32,171 nucleotides of DNA from NCBI GenBank assembly GCA_003598975.1, contig QZIJ01000018.1, positions 1-32,171 on the forward strand, read 5' to 3'. Within the stretch, counting starts at the first letter, position 1, and every line of letters starts with the position of its first letter. The notes under the pieces were generated by a model that ran no database searches, had not been told where the DNA came from, and worked only from the letters and a program-made list of their open reading frames with translations. This document shows positions 21,373-28,710 of this stretch, in pieces. Both the position numbers and the translations under genes were made by a program. The DNA is from Anaerolineaceae bacterium (GTDB lineage: Bacteria > Chloroflexota > Anaerolineae > Anaerolineales > Villigracilaceae).

Positions 21373-22064
21373 AAAAAATTTCTCTTCTCGTTGTTGACGA
21401 TCATCCCCTGTTTCGTCAGGGCGTTGTGGATTCTCTGTCGCTCGAGCCGGATATGATGGTGTTGGATCAGGCCGCCAGCGGGGAGGAGGGGCTGGAGATG
21501 ATCCGCGCCTTGAATCCCCAGATTGCGCTGCTCGATATCAACCTGCCCGGTATGAACGGGCAACAGATCACGCACCTGATCGTGCAGGATAAACTTCCGA
21601 CGCGGGTTTTGCTGCTGACGGGCTACGATGATACGGAGCAGGCTGTACATGCTGCGCTGGCGGGGGCGGCTGGTTATCTTGCGAAGGATATCGAACCGCC
21701 AAACCTGGTGAAGGCGATCCGTAATGTTGCGGACGGGAAGTATGTATTCGGGTCGCACGTCTTTTCCCGCCGCGAACTGGACGATTGGCTGATCAGCCAG
21801 ACGGAAGGGGCGCGCCGCTCGTATAGTGAACCCGGCAACCCGTTCCACCCGCTATCCGATCGTGAAATGGAAGTCCTGACCTGTGTGGTGCGCGGAATGA
21901 GCAACAAGGAAATCGCAAACCTGCTTGAGATCAGTCACCAGACGGTAAAGAACCATGTCACATCCATTCTGCGGAAATTCGGGGTGGACGACCGTACACA
22001 GGCGGTGATCTATGCTCTCAAACGCGGTTGGGTTACTTTAAAAGATTCAGCAAGGCAGGAGTGA
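21369..22064 (+). CDS. NarL/FixJ-type response regulator
   Basis: A 231-residue two-domain regulator. The receiver domain (1-125) has the acidic pair Asp10/Asp11, phosphoacceptor Asp56 in LLDINLPG, Thr84 and Lys106, so it is phosphorylation-competent. A linker (126-158) leads to a LuxR-type helix-turn-helix (162-222), LSDREMEVLTCVVRGMSNKE then IANLLEISHQTVKNHVTSIL. Its kinase follows five bases later and the Tad pilus genes come next, so it probably controls pilus expression. The candidate binding site at 23161-23182 lies upstream of the first pilin promoter. The start ATG overlaps a short leader frame. Confidence 0.93.
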   Translation: MKKISLLVVDDHPLFRQGVVDSLSLEPDMMVLDQAASGEEGLEMIRALNPQIALLDINLPGMNGQQITHLIVQDKLPTRVLLLTGYDDTEQAVHAALAGAAGYLAKDIEPPNLVKAIRNVADGKYVFGSHVFSRRELDDWLISQTEGARRSYSEPGNPFHPLSDREMEVLTCVVRGMSNKEIANLLEISHQTVKNHVTSILRKFGVDDRTQAVIYALKRGWVTLKDSARQE

Positions 22065-22069
22065 TCGAA

Positions 22070-23110
22070 ATGACGAATGAACTTGAAGCCGCGTCTTCTT
22101 CAGGAGGGGCAGGCCTGGATTTGCAAGTTGAATTGGAAGATACCCAGCGCGCCTTGCGCGAAGTGACATTGATGATCGAGCAAAGCCAGGGGGAGCTGGC
22201 AAAGATTTCCCAGCGTAACGCGGCGATCACAACCCATCTGCAACAGGCTCAGGGACAGGTCAATAAATTACCGCCCGAAGAATTGCGCATGGTGTACGAT
22301 TCCGCCCTGGACGCACAACAACGCCTGCTGGTCATGCGCGGTCAATTGGAAAAATTGCAGAACGATAAGAATCATCTTGAAAAATTAAAGGCGGTTTTGG
22401 AACGCCTGAATTCGCAGACGAGCGGTGCAATTACTGCGAATGTGGCGGCGGGCAAGGGCAAAATGGCCAGCGTGGAGATGCTGGTCAACGCGCAGGAATC
22501 GGAGCGACAGAGGTTGTCGCGCCAGATGCACGATGGCCCCGCCCAAGCGCTGTCCAACTTCATTCTGCAAACCGAGATTGCGATGCGTCTATTGGAGGTT
22601 GATCCTGCCCAGGCGCGCGAAGAGCTGAGCAACCTTAAGGTCGCGGCCATGGGCACCTTTCAAAAGGTGCGCAACTTCATCTTTGAACTTCGCCCCATGA
22701 TGCTGGACGATTTGGGATTGGCGCCCACGATTCGGAAGTACGCGGACGCCTTCCGCGAGCAGACAAGTCTGGATGTCAGCGTCACGGTCACCGGGACGGA
22801 GAGGCGGCTGGAGCCTTACATCGAGGTGATGATCTTCCGCGCCATTCAGGAATTGATCGGGAACGCATCCCGGCATAGCCAGGCGACTACTGTCAAAGCT
22901 CTTTTGGATATGGGCGACCAATTGGTGCGGGTGACAGTGGATGACAACGGCAAGGGCGCGGATTCCGAAATCCTGGATCAGAGCGGCAGTCTGGGATTGA
23001 AATTAATCAAAGAGCGTGCAGAAATGCTGGGTGGCACTTTTGAAATTGACAGTGCCGTGGGAAAAGGTACGCGAGTCGTTTTTTCTGTCCCGGCGCGAAA
23101 TGTTACATAG
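22070..23110 (+). CDS. Soluble DegS/LiaS-like sensor histidine kinase
   Basis: A 346-residue kinase that would phosphorylate the adjacent regulator. Residues 17-115 form a long coiled coil without a membrane segment, so the signal is cytoplasmic, as in DegS. The HisKA_3 dimerisation domain has the phosphoacceptor His154 in ESERQRLSRQMHDGPAQALS, and FELRPMMLDDLGLAPTIRKY follows. The ATPase domain has the N box ELIGNASRH (about 262-270), DDNGKG (about 291-296) and GSLGLKLIKERAEMLGG. The ATG at 22070 has AGGAG eight bases before; the longer frame from 22028 starts with a TTG inside the regulator gene. No other promoter is visible, so the pair forms an operon. What it senses is unknown. Confidence 0.92.
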   Translation: MTNELEAASSSGGAGLDLQVELEDTQRALREVTLMIEQSQGELAKISQRNAAITTHLQQAQGQVNKLPPEELRMVYDSALDAQQRLLVMRGQLEKLQNDKNHLEKLKAVLERLNSQTSGAITANVAAGKGKMASVEMLVNAQESERQRLSRQMHDGPAQALSNFILQTEIAMRLLEVDPAQAREELSNLKVAAMGTFQKVRNFIFELRPMMLDDLGLAPTIRKYADAFREQTSLDVSVTVTGTERRLEPYIEVMIFRAIQELIGNASRHSQATTVKALLDMGDQLVRVTVDDNGKGADSEILDQSGSLGLKLIKERAEMLGGTFEIDSAVGKGTRVVFSVPARNVT

Positions 23111-23160
23111 TGTAAAAATAATATCTGAAATGGCTCATATTTGCTGAGAATTGCAGAATT

Positions 23161-23182
23161 GTTAGACTAACATTATTGTTAG
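23161..23182 (+). promoter_or_regulatory. Candidate regulator-binding palindromes upstream of the first flp gene
   Basis: GTTAG-A-CTAAC (23161-23171) abuts and shares a half-site with CTAACA-TTAT-TGTTAG (23167-23182), giving three alternating half-sites. They lie about 20-40 bases upstream of the -35 box at 23203, a typical activator position. The neighbouring LuxR-type regulator is the natural candidate. Confidence 0.45.
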
Positions 23183-23202
23183 CGAATTGCGCCTGATGTG
23201 TC

Positions 23203-23230
23203 TTGTCTTTTATACCAATCCGAATATAAT
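23203..23230 (+). promoter_or_regulatory. Promoter of the first flp pilin gene
   Basis: TTGTCT (23203-23208) and a perfect TATAAT (23225-23230) are 16 bases apart. The leader of about 48 bases contains a TGAGGC/GCCTCA hairpin (23242-23257) before the AAAGGAG ribosome site. Confidence 0.7.
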
Positions 23231-23284
23231 TTGGACAAGATTGAGGCGCTTGCCTCAGCACTTTCAAAGAAAGGAGAAAATATC

Positions 23285-23440
23285 ATGTTATTCGCACCGA
23301 AAGAAAAGGGACAGGGTCTGGTTGAGTATGCGTTGATCCTCGTTCTGGTTGCCATCGTTGTTATTGCCGTTCTGATGTTGCTTGGCCCGATCATCGGCAA
23401 CGTCTTCTCGACCATCAACGACAGCCTCGGCGGCCTTTAG
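23285..23440 (+). CDS. flp: Flp-type type IVb pilin, copy 1
   Basis: Major subunit of the Tad pilus, 51 residues. The short leader MLFAPKEKG is followed by QGLVEYALI, which matches the Flp cleavage rule: cut after Gly9, with Gln at +1 and Glu at +5. One hydrophobic helix (about 15-38) completes it, and the tail is SLGGL. AAAGGAG precedes the ATG at 23285 by nine bases. Its own promoter and terminator flank it. The copy 145 bases downstream is identical in 48 of 51 residues, although 23 of the first 48 codons differ. Processing needs a prepilin peptidase, not found in this window. Confidence 0.95.
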   Translation: MLFAPKEKGQGLVEYALILVLVAIVVIAVLMLLGPIIGNVFSTINDSLGGL

Positions 23441-23454
23441 TTTCCCCTGCTCCG

Positions 23455-23489
23455 AAAAGAGGGACTCATTTGATGTGAGTCCCTCTTTT
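23455..23489 (+). terminator. Terminator after flp copy 1
   Basis: AAAAGAGGGACTCA and TGAGTCCCTCTTTT form a perfect 14-base stem with a seven-base loop; the stem ends in four T followed by GTA. It isolates the first pilin from the second. Confidence 0.88.
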
Positions 23490-23522
23490 GTACTAGTATC
23501 GGCATTATTTGTCAGGATTGAT

Positions 23523-23528
23523 TACAAT
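23523..23528 (+). promoter_or_regulatory. -10 box of flp copy 2
   Basis: TACAAT, 56 bases before the ATG at 23585. No -35 box at the right distance. The leader holds a CTCTG/CAGAG hairpin, and the ribosome site is AAGGAGGTGA, a near-perfect Shine-Dalgarno. Confidence 0.45.
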
Positions 23529-23584
23529 AGGCTTTACTCTGGGATGGCATCAGAGAATTCTCAAGCGGAAAGGAGGTGAAACCC

Positions 23585-23740
23585 ATGTTGTTTGCCCCGA
23601 AGGAAAAAGGCCAGGGCCTAGTCGAGTATGCGTTGATCCTTGTTTTAGTCGCCATTGTTGTCATTGCGGTTTTGATGCTTCTCGGACCGATCATTGGCAA
23701 CGTTTTCTCAACCATCAATGACAGCCTCTCCAGTTTCTAA
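23585..23740 (+). CDS. flp: Flp-type type IVb pilin, copy 2
   Basis: Second Tad pilin of 51 residues, with the same leader, cleavage site (after Gly9) and helix as copy 1. Only the last three residues differ (SLSSF in place of SLGGL), although almost half of the other codons have changed synonymously. The ribosome site AAGGAGGTGA is stronger than that of copy 1. Its own terminator follows. A pilus made of both subunits, or differing use by condition, is possible. Confidence 0.95.
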   Translation: MLFAPKEKGQGLVEYALILVLVAIVVIAVLMLLGPIIGNVFSTINDSLSSF

Positions 23741-23763
23741 GTTTGGTTGCGCTTTGTGAGTTG

Positions 23764-23797
23764 GTGGGACTCTGTCGAAAGATAGAGTCCCACTTTT
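23764..23797 (+). terminator. Terminator after flp copy 2
   Basis: GTGGGACTCT and AGAGTCCCAC form a 10-base stem with a 10-base loop, followed by TTTTGTA. The arms share GGGACTC with the terminator of copy 1, so the terminators too may stem from the duplication. It separates the pilins from cpaB. Confidence 0.85.
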
Positions 23798-23826
23798 GTA
23801 TTAGACAGGTTTTTGCAATTTTCCTG

Positions 23827-23832
23827 TATAAT
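23827..23832 (+). promoter_or_regulatory. -10 box of the cpaB-tadC operon
   Basis: Perfect TATAAT, 58 bases before the cpaB ATG, after the pilin terminator. The leader contains a CCGCCG/CGGCGG hairpin (23851-23867) and AGAGGAG as ribosome site. The best -35 match, TTAGAC at 23801, is spaced 20 bases away. Confidence 0.6.
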
Positions 23833-23890
23833 GAATGTGATATAAAAGTCCCGCCGCGTTTCGGCGGCCTCAGACCAGAGAGGAGAACCT

Positions 23891-24988
23891 ATGCGTCGTG
23901 GAAGAATTTTCATTTTCCTGGCCATAATCCTGATTTTCGTCATTGTGTTGGCGGTTGTGGCGTTACCCAGGGTGTTGCCTATGTTGCGTCCAGCCACCCC
24001 AACGGCAACTGTTTATCAGGTTTATTATGCCTTGCAGAACATTTCACAAGGTACCATTATCACTGAGGATCTCCTGGGAACATATACATTACCGGAAACT
24101 TCATTTGCCCAAGTGATGTTTACCGTACAGGAAAAGTCGGTCTTGGTGGGACAGAAGGCGAAAATCGCCATTGACCAGGGTGTTCCCATTACATCAGGCA
24201 TGGTAGTGGCTCCCGATGCCGGCTTGGATGCTGGCGGACCGGCCTGGGCCAATATCATCGCTGCAGGGAAGAATGCCATCACGATCCCCATCTCGCGGCT
24301 TGCCGCTGTCGGCTATGGCATCGCAGACGGAGCGCATGTGAACGTTATCGCTTGTATGCTTGTGGTGGATGTGGATCCGTCCTATCAATCGCTAACGCCC
24401 AATTATGTGAGCGCATTGGTTGGACCGGCAAACATTGAGCCAGCCAAAATGCCGGGCATTACCGTGGGGGTCAACAATAGTGCTGTGGCGCCTCAAGTCT
24501 TCCCCTATCAGGGGCGGACCGAAGTGGAATCCGCGTTCCAACAGGGCATTTACATCGTTCCTTCCGAGCCCCAGAGACCGCGTCCCGTCTGTCAGATGAT
24601 CATGCAGGATGTCTCGGTCTTGAAACTGGGTAATTTCCCGTTGACTGCCGAACAGACAGCGGTGAATCAAGCCACTCCCACACCGCAACCGGGAGCCCAG
24701 CAACAGACAGGCAACAGTCAGACGCCGGACATTGTCACACTGGTCGTTTCACCACAGGAAGCGGTGGTATTAACCTACCTGGTTTATACGAACACTCCCT
24801 TGTACCTGACCCTGCGCAACAGCGGCGACACAGCCCGTCAGGTGACAGAGTCGGCCACACTGCAATTCCTCCTCAGCCAGCACAGTATCACAGTGCCTGT
24901 GAAACTTGCATACTCCCTCACGCCGCGCGTGGATACGCTGAGTCTCCCATTTTTGCCAAATGATATCGTGACCGTGACGCCCGAATAG
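23891..24988 (+). CDS. cpaB: Tad pilus assembly protein CpaB/RcpC
   Basis: A 365-residue protein with a basic start, one membrane helix (6-26) and an outer part. Residues 41-105 have the SAF-domain form of CpaB/RcpC: VYQVYYALQNISQGTIITEDLL, then VLVGQKAKIAIDQGVPITSGMV, a flagellar-P-ring-chaperone-like fold. The middle section is longer than average and has a Gln/Pro/Thr-rich linker (about 258-278). In Gram-negatives CpaB works with the RcpA secretin; no secretin is found here, as expected if the envelope has a single membrane, and the protein presumably acts at the wall. First gene of the second Tad transcript; AGAGGAG lies before the ATG. Confidence 0.88.
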   Translation: MRRGRIFIFLAIILIFVIVLAVVALPRVLPMLRPATPTATVYQVYYALQNISQGTIITEDLLGTYTLPETSFAQVMFTVQEKSVLVGQKAKIAIDQGVPITSGMVVAPDAGLDAGGPAWANIIAAGKNAITIPISRLAAVGYGIADGAHVNVIACMLVVDVDPSYQSLTPNYVSALVGPANIEPAKMPGITVGVNNSAVAPQVFPYQGRTEVESAFQQGIYIVPSEPQRPRPVCQMIMQDVSVLKLGNFPLTAEQTAVNQATPTPQPGAQQQTGNSQTPDIVTLVVSPQEAVVLTYLVYTNTPLYLTLRNSGDTARQVTESATLQFLLSQHSITVPVKLAYSLTPRVDTLSLPFLPNDIVTVTPE

Positions 24989-25016
24989 TCATTTGAGTTT
25001 GTGAGGCTAAAGGTTT

Positions 25017-26264
25017 ATGGCTGGCGAAAAAATTCGGGTCCTGATCGTTGACGATGTTGCGGAAACCCGCGAGAACGTCCGCAAGTTGCTTCAATTTGAA
25101 AGTGACGTTGAAGTGGTGGGCGCGGCGCGCTCCGGGAAGGAGGGCATCCAGTTTGCTCACGAAATGGACCCGGATGTCGTCTTGATGGATATCAACATGC
25201 CAGATGTGGACGGGATCACCGCGACGGAAACCATCCGCCAGAAAATGCCTCATATTCAGGTGGTCATCCTGTCTGTGCAGGGCGATCAAAACTATATGAG
25301 GCGGGCCATGCTGGCCGGCGCGCGCGACTTCCTGACCAAGCCGCCGATGGGCGATGAGTTGATTTCGGCCATTCGCCGCGCGGGCGAGATGGCGCGTATC
25401 GAACGCGCGAAAATGGCCTCGGTCCGGCCTGTTGCGTCTGCGTCCAGCGCGGGAATGCCGTCCATGGCGGCAGTCGGATTTGGATTGACGCGCGGAAAAG
25501 TCGTCTCTGTGTATAGTCCCAAGGGGGGGACTGGTTGCACCACCATCGCGGTCAATCTGGCTCTGGCCCTGCATAACGATGACACACGCGTTGTCATCGT
25601 GGACTCTAATCTGCAATATGGCGATGTGGCTGTGTTTTTCAATGAACAGGGGAAGAATACCATTGCCGACCTGGCCCCGATGGCCGATGAACTTGACCCT
25701 GACATTGTTGAAGGCGTATTGCTCAAACATGCCGCGACGGGTATCAGCATTTTGGCCTCGCCTTCCCGACCGGAACATGCCGATAAAATTTCGGCCGACC
25801 AGTTCCTGAAAATTGTTGAATTCCTGCGCCAAATGTATGCCTATGTGGTGATTGATACGACGCCGTATCTGAGTGATGTCACAGTGGCCGCCATTGACGT
25901 GAGCGATGTGATCGTCCTTATCACCACGCAGGATATTCCCGCCATCAAGAATGCCCGCCTCTTTCTTGACCTGTTGCAGAATCTGCGGATTGACCGCAAC
26001 CGCATCGCCTTTGTGATGAACCGATTCGACAAACGGATCGCCATTACAGCCGAGCGTGTGGGCGAGAATCTCAAGCAGGAAGTGGCGGCGGTTCTTCCTC
26101 TGGATGAACGCGTGGTCATCCCGGCGGTCAATCGTGGCGTGCCCTTCATGGTGGATAACAAGTCCCAGCCGGTGGCGCGTGGAATTTTTGGCCTGGCAGA
26201 GAGTGTGCGCGGCCGCCTCGCGGCGCTGGATTTGGAAGTGGACGAACATCCTGCAAAACGATAG
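25017..26264 (+). CDS. cpaE: Tad pilus localisation ATPase CpaE/TadZ with intact receiver domain
   Basis: A 415-residue fusion of a response-regulator receiver (6-122) and a MinD/ParA-type ATPase (about 160-400), which places the Tad machine in the cell. The receiver has Asp12/Asp13, phosphoacceptor Asp58 in LMDINMPDVDG, Ser86 and Lys108, that is, the full set of catalytic residues. In many CpaE/TadZ proteins that site is degenerate. The ATPase has the deviant Walker A SPKGGTGCTT (167-176) and switch-like VDSNLQYGDVAVFF (195-208, a variant of the D-x-D-L-Q-x-G-D motif). It starts 28 bases after cpaB with weak GTGAGG upstream. The next kinase upstream could target it. Confidence 0.93.
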   Translation: MAGEKIRVLIVDDVAETRENVRKLLQFESDVEVVGAARSGKEGIQFAHEMDPDVVLMDINMPDVDGITATETIRQKMPHIQVVILSVQGDQNYMRRAMLAGARDFLTKPPMGDELISAIRRAGEMARIERAKMASVRPVASASSAGMPSMAAVGFGLTRGKVVSVYSPKGGTGCTTIAVNLALALHNDDTRVVIVDSNLQYGDVAVFFNEQGKNTIADLAPMADELDPDIVEGVLLKHAATGISILASPSRPEHADKISADQFLKIVEFLRQMYAYVVIDTTPYLSDVTVAAIDVSDVIVLITTQDIPAIKNARLFLDLLQNLRIDRNRIAFVMNRFDKRIAITAERVGENLKQEVAAVLPLDERVVIPAVNRGVPFMVDNKSQPVARGIFGLAESVRGRLAALDLEVDEHPAKR

Positions 26265-26301
26265 GCCATTTTTGGTTGGATGGTGATTTAGGAGTTGGAA
26301 G

Positions 26302-27729
26302 ATGTCTCTTTTGAAGCGAATCGAACAGGGTCAAAGCGGCACGCCGGCCAGCCAGCCTGAGACGCCACCCAATGGGCAGGCAGGCGGGGGAGGCGATAGT
26401 TCGCGCTTGTCCTCCCTGCAGGCCCGACGTACCAACGCTCCCATCACCGCCCCGCAGGCAGGAACCTATTTCGATTTAAAGACCCGCGTCCAAAATCGGT
26501 TGCTGGCTGAACTCGACCCGTCCATGGATATTTCGCGGATCGACGAAGTGCGCCGCACCATCCAGGACCTCTTCGAGCAGATTCTGTCCGAGGAGAATAT
26601 CGTTCTCTCGAGACCGGAGCGCGCCCGCCTGTTCGAGCAGATTGCCGCAGAAATTCTGGGACTGGGTCCGCTTCAGCCTCTGCTGGAGGATGAGAGCATT
26701 ACAGAAATCATGGTCAACGGGGCGAAGAATATTTATATCGAGCGCAAAGGCAAGATCCACCGTGTGCCAGTGACATTTGAGAATAACGAACACGTCATGC
26801 GCATCATTGACCGCATTGTTGCCCCGCTGGGCCGCCGCATTGACGAGGCCAGCCCCTACGTGGATGCACGTTTACAGGACGGCTCGCGCGTCAATGCTGT
26901 GATCCCGCCCATTTCGCTGGTCGGCCCGGTGCTGACCATTCGTAAATTTGCCAAGAACCCGATCACTGTGGATCAGCTCGTCCAGTTTGGGTCCATTTCG
27001 CCCGAAGCCCTGCAGTTTTTGAAAGCCTGTGTTGAATCCCGTTTGAACGTTGTCATTTCGGGTGGTACAGGTTCTGGTAAAACCACGCTTCTGAATATTC
27101 TTTCGGGTTTCATTCCGAACGATGAACGCATTGTCACCATCGAAAACGCGGCCGAGTTGCAGCTTCGTCAGGAGCATGTGGTGACGCTGGAGTCGCGCCC
27201 GCCCAACATCGAAGGCCGCGGTGAGATCACCATCCGTCACTTGGTCATCAACTCGTTGCGTATGCGCCCGGACCGCATCATTGTGGGTGAAATCCGCGAC
27301 GAGGCCGCGCTGGACATGCTCCAGGCCATGAACACGGGTCACGATGGCTCGATGACCACGCTTCACTCCAACGGACCGCGCGATACCCTCTCTCGTCTTG
27401 AGACGATGACTTTGATGGCAGGCATGGATTTGCCATCGCGTGCCATCCGCGAGCAGGTCTCCTCCGCGATTGACCTCGTTGTTCACCAGGATCGTATGCG
27501 AGACGGTACGCGTAAAGTGGTCAACATCACCGAAGTCAGCGGCATGGAAGGGGATGTGATCACCATGACCGATATCTTTGCCTTTGAGCAGAGCGGCATC
27601 GAAAATGGAAAGATTGTTGGCCGCTTGCGCCCCACCGGCCTGCGCCCGAAATTCATGGACCAGATCGAGGCATCCGGCATCCATTTGCCGCCATCCATCT
27701 TTGGAATTGGAGAGCGGCGTCGCTACTAA
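26302..27729 (+). CDS. cpaF: Tad pilus assembly ATPase CpaF/TadA
   Basis: A 475-residue type II/IV secretion ATPase that drives pilus extension and possibly retraction. A low-complexity N-terminus (10-50) leads into the TadA N-domain. Conserved motifs are the Walker A GGTGSGKT (254-261), the Asp-box and Walker B RIIVGEIRDEAALDMLQAM (325-343), and the His-box HDGSMTTLHSN (347-357). It ends in the usual family tail. The ATG at 26302 has GGAG upstream. It follows cpaE after 37 bases and tadB starts two bases after its stop, so all are one transcript. Confidence 0.96.
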   Translation: MSLLKRIEQGQSGTPASQPETPPNGQAGGGGDSSRLSSLQARRTNAPITAPQAGTYFDLKTRVQNRLLAELDPSMDISRIDEVRRTIQDLFEQILSEENIVLSRPERARLFEQIAAEILGLGPLQPLLEDESITEIMVNGAKNIYIERKGKIHRVPVTFENNEHVMRIIDRIVAPLGRRIDEASPYVDARLQDGSRVNAVIPPISLVGPVLTIRKFAKNPITVDQLVQFGSISPEALQFLKACVESRLNVVISGGTGSGKTTLLNILSGFIPNDERIVTIENAAELQLRQEHVVTLESRPPNIEGRGEITIRHLVINSLRMRPDRIIVGEIRDEAALDMLQAMNTGHDGSMTTLHSNGPRDTLSRLETMTLMAGMDLPSRAIREQVSSAIDLVVHQDRMRDGTRKVVNITEVSGMEGDVITMTDIFAFEQSGIENGKIVGRLRPTGLRPKFMDQIEASGIHLPPSIFGIGERRRY

Positions 27730-27731
27730 AC

Positions 27732-28709
27732 ATGGACGGAATAACCATAATCATTATCGTTGGCGGTGTCCTTGTCCTGGGCCTTCTGGTCGTGGGTGTC
27801 ATCATCTCTGCGAACAGCGAGCGTTCGCTCGTGGAGAAGCGACTCGGCCAATATCTGGAGGGGGAGAAGACCGAGGAGGATCGCAAGGCGGATCGCTCGG
27901 TCCTGACCGAATGGGTTAATAGACGGGTCGAAAAATCATCCATGGGGGATCGCATTGCGCGTCAACTGGCGCGCGCCGATCTGAAATTCCATGTAGGCGA
28001 ATATTTCGCGTTGATCGTCATTTCGGTGGTCGGCGTAGCCGTGATCGCATGGCTGCTTTCGGGGATGGGATTAAATGCGCGCGGCGGCATTTCTGCTTTA
28101 ATCGGTGGGATCGTTGGTGTCTTTCTGCCGGGCTTCTATGTCCGCCGTCAGCAGGGAAAGCGCCTGACGCGCTTCAATGAACAGCTCTCGGATATGCTCA
28201 ACCTGATGGTCAACGGTCTGCGTGCAGGATACTCCACCATGCAGGCCATGGAGGCCGTCAGCAAGGAATTGCCCTCTCCGATTTCAGACGAATTCCATCG
28301 CGTTGTTCAGGAAATGCAATTGGGCATCCCGATGGAGACCGCGCTGGAGAACCTCTATCGCCGCATTCCCAGCGATGACCTCGATTTTGTCATCACCGCC
28401 ATTAACGTCCAGCGCGAAGTGGGCGGTAACCTCTCCGAGATTCTTGACGTTATTTCCTTTACCATTCGCGAACGCGTTCGCATCAAAGGCGAGATTCGCG
28501 TGCTGACATCGCAAGTACGCACCTCCGGGAGTGCGATGGCGCTGATTCCTATCTTCCTGACAGCCTTTCTGTGGTTCCTCAACCCGGAGTATATGAGTTC
28601 ATTCTTCGACAAGGGCCTGTGGTGCGGAATTGGGGCGTTTGCTCTGGCGGGTGGGTTGATTGTTGTCGGGTACTTCATCATGATGAAGATCGCGGATATC
28701 GAGGTGTAA
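27732..28709 (+). CDS. tadB: Tad inner-membrane platform protein TadB
   Basis: A 325-residue membrane protein with a type II secretion F domain, which with TadC forms the platform that couples the ATPase to pilin export. One N-terminal helix (3-26), two more helices (about 91-110 and 119-138), then the T2SF domain (146-275) with FNEQLSDMLNLMVNGLRAGYS and IPSDDLDFVITAINVQREVGG NLSEILD type signatures, and two C-terminal helices. It starts two bases after the cpaF stop and ends one base before tadC, implying coupling. Confidence 0.94.
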   Translation: MDGITIIIIVGGVLVLGLLVVGVIISANSERSLVEKRLGQYLEGEKTEEDRKADRSVLTEWVNRRVEKSSMGDRIARQLARADLKFHVGEYFALIVISVVGVAVIAWLLSGMGLNARGGISALIGGIVGVFLPGFYVRRQQGKRLTRFNEQLSDMLNLMVNGLRAGYSTMQAMEAVSKELPSPISDEFHRVVQEMQLGIPMETALENLYRRIPSDDLDFVITAINVQREVGGNLSEILDVISFTIRERVRIKGEIRVLTSQVRTSGSAMALIPIFLTAFLWFLNPEYMSSFFDKGLWCGIGAFALAGGLIVVGYFIMMKIADIEV

Positions 28710-28710
28710 C

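Noticed and set aside
24918-26249. Long minus-strand open frame of 443 codons opposite cpaE
   Set aside because: It is the antisense shadow of a well-supported gene; its translation is rich in His, Arg and Gln and matches no fold, and there is no ribosome site.
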